This document shows, in pieces, positions 60,922 through 64,000 of a stretch of 64,000 nt of DNA. Each line of letters starts with the position of its first letter. Position 1 is the first letter of the stretch. Both the position numbers and the translations under genes were made by a program. The notes under the pieces were generated by a model, which saw only the letters and a list, made by a program, of their open reading frames with translations, made no database searches and had not been told where the DNA came from. Source of the DNA: Granulosicoccus sp036478595 (GTDB lineage Bacteria; Pseudomonadota; Gammaproteobacteria; Granulosicoccales; Granulosicoccaceae); contig JAZGEF010000049.1 in the NCBI GenBank assembly GCA_036478595.1, forward strand, positions 15,219 through 79,218. Reading direction: 5' to 3'.

Positions 60922-61260
60922 TTAAGTGTTTCCAACTACGTTTTCAACTACGCTCTCAACGCGTAGCGGCGCCGACACTTTCAAGGCTTTGGGTGCGGTT
61001 GATTGCTCTCCTATTTCTAGGGAGATATAGCTTGAGGCTAAATCAAGCATCTCTTGGTTAGTGATAAACGACTCGAATTTAACGAGCGGTATTTTCCACG
61101 ATTTTTCATCGCTAGCGTTTTTCACATAAGCTCTATAATGATCAATAAAGTTTAGCGTAAGAACGGGATCAAGCTGTTCGTGATGCTCCACCATGCTGAC
61201 AGTAATGTCAGTTAGCGTCTCAACAGTTAATTGATAACTGAGCTTATTGTAGATGTCCAT
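60922..61260 (-). CDS. Hypothetical protein, 112 residues
   Basis: Not recognised. A soluble, acidic protein (MDIYNKLSYQLTVETLTDIT and on; DHYRAYVKNASDEKSWKIPL in the middle). It ends in a Val-rich segment (APLRVESVVENVVGNT). No Shine-Dalgarno is visible before the ATG. It lies in a patch of decayed genes. It could be an orphan cargo gene of a lost mobile element. Confidence 0.45.
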   Translation of the reverse strand: MDIYNKLSYQLTVETLTDITVSMVEHHEQLDPVLTLNFIDHYRAYVKNASDEKSWKIPLVKFESFITNQEMLDLASSYISLEIGEQSTAPKALKVSAPLRVESVVENVVGNT

Positions 61261-61558
61261 AAATATAATTTGTCGGGGGGCTATTGTTTAGAGATTGGCT
61301 ATGACTGTTATCCATTCCACGATTCAATGACGGATGGATTGAATACGTAGGGCAGTAAAAACAATATCCCCGTTCGCTCACATCTAATTCAAATGTTCGT
61401 TGTCGCGTTGGCTTCATCCGATACAGTTTGAAACAATCTTGAAGCACACTTGCATCAAAGGTGAAACCGGTTAAAACGTGATGCTAGAATAGAGATATTC
61501 AATTATTTTGTTGTAACTAATTGTAATTTTTGATACGACGGGACGGTCAACACATCCA

Positions 61559-61735
61559 TGGGTGTTGATTGATGACGTTGCAGGTAACAATATCGGCAAG
61601 CCAGGGCAACTTGCTTATCATCAATACCTGATACTCAACGAGATCGAACCTACTCGTACCAAAGCTCTACATCCGCAATCTACTGGGATTGTTGAGCGAT
61701 TCCTTAATACAATCCTCAACGAATACAGCTTAATT
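61559..61735 (+). mobile_element. Remnant of an IS481-type transposase
   Basis: In one forward frame a piece of the rve integrase core is readable: GKPGQLAYHQYLILNEIEPT and RTKALHPQSTGIVERFLNTI followed by LNEY. The last part (HPQSTGIVERF) carries the terminal Glu of the DDE triad. Everything before (catalytic Asp residues) and after is missing, so it is a fossil, not a working element. No terminal inverted repeats were recognised. Confidence 0.7.
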
Positions 61736-62320
61736 CGGCAGATTTGTTACATCAATCCTGGCATCAGTTGCGGCAGCTACACCGAGCTTTGTTAACACAT
61801 CATCCCGAAACTTCTCTTTTGCGTGAACGCTGATTGTAAAATCGTTTTCAGGATTAAGCTCATGCACGAGTATCCATGATCGGCTAGCGGGCACTAAACA
61901 CATGTACGAGCATCCCCCCTCAGCAGCAGGGTTCGACACTAACGACTCTAGCTGATGATCCTGAGAATAGAACTCCTCCCAGGTATGTGCCCAGACATCC
62001 TCCACGATAGCTAAGGCGTTATCCGGTTCATTAACTTGCACCCAACAACACGCCTCCTGTGACGAGACTGCTTGAATCGACTGCATTAAATCGATGTATT
62101 TGAAGTTTGCTGCTGGTGCGGTTCCGTCTATTAAGGATACCAAAAGGTTGCTAGACAAGTTAATCGAATATAAAACAGTTTCAGATTCAAATTTGGACTG
62201 CCGAGTCTCGAAATTTTCATAGATCTCAAAAAGTGGCCATTCCGCATCTTTAGATATAAGATTGTCCCGAACCCAGCGCTTGCTTAGCTTCTCTTGATCG
62301 ATATCGTTTGATTCAGTCAT
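61730..62320 (-). CDS. Hypothetical soluble protein, 196 residues
   Basis: Not recognised. A soluble acidic protein (MTESNDIDQEKLSKRWVRDN at the start; AHTWEEFYSQDHQLESLVSN and GGCSYMCLVPASRSWILVHE in the middle). Its 3' end runs into the transposase remnant on the other strand, so its last residues may be altered. It has no signal peptide or membrane span. Single-copy orphan genes of this style sometimes are immunity or defence accessory proteins, but there is no evidence for that here. Confidence 0.55.
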   Translation of the reverse strand: MTESNDIDQEKLSKRWVRDNLISKDAEWPLFEIYENFETRQSKFESETVLYSINLSSNLLVSLIDGTAPAANFKYIDLMQSIQAVSSQEACCWVQVNEPDNALAIVEDVWAHTWEEFYSQDHQLESLVSNPAAEGGCSYMCLVPASRSWILVHELNPENDFTISVHAKEKFRDDVLTKLGVAAATDARIDVTNLPN

Positions 62321-62408
62321 TGTTATTATTCTCAGATTTACTCTGTTATTTTTGGTTTATTTGCTTAAGTTTATGCGCTTTGTTTAGTGTGTAAAAAATG
62401 CAGAATTA

Positions 62409-62774
62409 TTACCACAGATATACCAGCAACACGATACCCAGCAACCAAATGCCCAACACCATTGCAGCCGCCACATAGCTTTTAGGCCGCGCTAACATCG
62501 CCGTTGCTTTGTCACGCGAATCCTGCAATACAATTGCCGGGATCATGCGAACCACCAACAGCAATCCCAGCGGCACAATCACTAAATCATCAAGATACCC
62601 AATGATCGGAATAATATCTGGTATCAAATCAATCGGCGAAAGCGCATAGGCAGCTATGGCCACCGCCACTACTCTTGCAGGCGTTGGCGTTCTTTTGTCT
62701 CGCGCCGCATAATACACCGCCACAACATCACGCTTGACCAGTTTCGCCCACTGTTTTAACTTATCGACATTCAT
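62409..62774 (-). CDS. DUF1232 (YkvA-like) membrane protein
   Basis: A 121-residue membrane protein. The DUF1232 core is readable: AAYALSPIDLIPDIIPIIGY followed by LDDLVIVPLG. A hydrophobic C-terminal span (VLGIWLLGIVLLVYLW) follows. The family function is unknown. It is divergent from the Gfo/Idh/MocA gene across 154 bases. Confidence 0.88.
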   Translation of the reverse strand: MNVDKLKQWAKLVKRDVVAVYYAARDKRTPTPARVVAVAIAAYALSPIDLIPDIIPIIGYLDDLVIVPLGLLLVVRMIPAIVLQDSRDKATAMLARPKSYVAAAMVLGIWLLGIVLLVYLW

Positions 62775-62928
62775 TTATTGGTAGCCAGCAAAACAATGTA
62801 CGGTTCATCAACACAAAACAAGATTTTAGCTGATTAGCAGGTTCCATTCTAAATTAAATGACCATTAACAAGCTAAGCCTTGCAATCAGCTACAATGGGT
62901 GTAATCATCATCTACCATGGGAATGTAA

Positions 62929-63915
62929 ATGCTAAAGTTCGGCATTCTATCCACCGCTACGATTGGCAGAGAACATCTGATACCTGCTATCCAAAACGCA
63001 AACAATGCAAGCCTAGTTGCCATCGCATCTAGAAAGCTGAGTAGCGCAAAGAAGTTGGCCGCACAAACAGCTGCGCCCCTTGCGTTTGGTTCATACGAAG
63101 AAATGCTCGAATCAAACAAGATAGATGCCGTATATATCCCATTACCCACATCACACCATGTTGAATGGAGTGTAAAGGCTGCCAATGCAGGCAAACACGT
63201 GTTGTGCGAGAAACCAATATCACTTCGCGCTAGCGAAATAAAAAAAATCATCAACGCGCGCAACAAAAACAAGGTGATCGTATCCGAAGCCTTTATGGTT
63301 ACCTATCACCCTCAGTGGATAAAGGTGCGCGACCTACTAGCCAAGGGCGCGATTGGTACTTTGCGGCATATTGATGCCTCATTCACCTACTTCAACACCG
63401 ATCCCAAGAATATGCGTAATCGCCCGGAATTAGGTGGTGGCGCCCTGCCCGACATCGGCGTTTACCCCACAGTAGCTGCACGTTTTGCCACCGGCATGGA
63501 GCCTACGCGTGTGCAGGCTCTGGTGGACTACGACCCAACACTAAGAGTGGATCGATACGCCAATGTGTTAGCCGAATTCCCGGGGTTCAAAATGACATTT
63601 TACGTGTCCACCCAACTGGCTAACCGTCAGAGCATGGTGTTCCATGGAGACAAAGGTTTTATCGAATTATCAGCGCCGTTTAATTCCAACCTATATGAAG
63701 GCGATGAAGTGCGCGTACACAACGCTGGGCATAACGAGACTAAGGTATTTCGCTTTACCGGTTTGAATCAATATGTGCTGGAGATCGAAGCATTCGCTAA
63801 AGCTGCCGCAGGCAAAAAACAACATCTATTCTCGCTAGAGGAATCCGTGCTTAATCAGAGGGTCATTGACGCAATTTACAAGGCGGGAAAGTCGGGGCGT
63901 TGGCAGAGCGTTTAG
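62929..63915 (+). CDS. Gfo/Idh/MocA-family oxidoreductase
   Basis: A 328-residue NAD(P)-dependent oxidoreductase of sugar or inositol type. The Rossmann part starts LKFGILSTATIGREHLIPAI, and AVYIPLPTSHHVEWSVKAAN leads to the conserved HVLCEKPISL (the Glu-Lys-Pro motif). The C-terminal domain has NRPELGGGALPDIGVYPTVA. The substrate is unknown. It is followed by 85 bases to the window end in which no gene was called. Confidence 0.9.
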   Translation: MLKFGILSTATIGREHLIPAIQNANNASLVAIASRKLSSAKKLAAQTAAPLAFGSYEEMLESNKIDAVYIPLPTSHHVEWSVKAANAGKHVLCEKPISLRASEIKKIINARNKNKVIVSEAFMVTYHPQWIKVRDLLAKGAIGTLRHIDASFTYFNTDPKNMRNRPELGGGALPDIGVYPTVAARFATGMEPTRVQALVDYDPTLRVDRYANVLAEFPGFKMTFYVSTQLANRQSMVFHGDKGFIELSAPFNSNLYEGDEVRVHNAGHNETKVFRFTGLNQYVLEIEAFAKAAAGKKQHLFSLEESVLNQRVIDAIYKAGKSGRWQSV

Positions 63916-64000
63916 TGCTCTGCCATTTGCTGGGGATTAATGAGCGGGAAAAAACTATACACCAACCCAGCGAACGCCAACAAAAAATCCCAATGCTAAG

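Noticed and set aside
61244..61447. 67-codon minus-strand frame next to the 112-residue hypothetical
   Set aside because: No ribosome-binding site, no known motif, overlaps the start of the neighbouring gene and lies in a decayed patch.
63916..64000. Gene entering from the right edge on the minus strand
   Set aside because: One frame is open but short and without similarity; nothing can be supported from 85 bases.

Overview
The window looks like chromosome from a free-living, probably marine gammaproteobacterium of moderate GC content. This rests on conserved gene order rather than on any rRNA: dnaQ-rnhA-methyltransferase next to mltD, rluC-tsaE-amiB-mutL-miaA, and rluC divergent from rne are classic gammaproteobacterial neighbourhoods. 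A TAXI-type TRAP transporter, amino-acid ABC uptake and a GlyGly-CTERM surface protein fit an aquatic heterotroph. No rRNA, tRNA, CRISPR array or intact mobile element was recognised.

Layout. 1-15.1 kb is mostly housekeeping: dnaQ (cut by the window edge), rnhA, a YafS-like methyltransferase, mltD, a double-FHA-like protein, the minus-strand run rluC-tsaE-amiB-mutL-miaA-cysM, then rne and a LysE-type exporter. 15.2-23.2 kb is an amino-acid-related cluster: a PLP aminotransferase, a HisN-like phosphatase, an ornithine-cyclodeaminase-family enzyme, a complete polar-amino-acid ABC importer and a divergent threonine-synthase-like enzyme. It is the best candidate here for an undescribed catabolic or biosynthetic pathway. 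23.3-27.2 kb has a dynamin-like membrane GTPase, a divergent small membrane-anchored protein, a rhomboid protease and a DegT-family aminotransferase.

28.8-41.8 kb is a Tad (tight adherence, Flp pilus) locus, all on the minus strand, starting with the flp pilin. It has the secretin RcpA, RcpC/CpaB, TadA, TadB, TadC, a TadD-like TPR lipoprotein, several pseudopilins, a large TadG-like protein, a DUF192 protein and lipoproteins. TadA carries an N-terminal FHA domain, four proteins carry a class III prepilin-like signal, and no prepilin peptidase or TadZ is present in the window. 42-47.2 kb holds a secreted unknown, an orphan YD-repeat-like protein, an HD-domain protein-methyltransferase-Nudix run and an EamA transporter. 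47.3-51.1 kb is an FMN-riboswitch-controlled riboflavin operon (ribD-ribE-ribBA-ribH), followed by a terminator and a TAXI-TRAP transporter (51.2-54.5 kb).

54.5-64 kb is more heterogeneous: an AhpD-like protein, a repeat-bearing lipoprotein, a frameshifted GNAT acetyltransferase, a TPR protein, a DUF5060 glycoside-hydrolase-like protein with a GlyGly-CTERM tail, then a decayed patch (histidine kinase remnant, IS481-like transposase remnant, orphan ORFs, a possible 33-residue membrane peptide), a DUF1232 protein and a Gfo/Idh/MocA oxidoreductase. All assignments come from reading motifs and gene order by eye; no database search was run.
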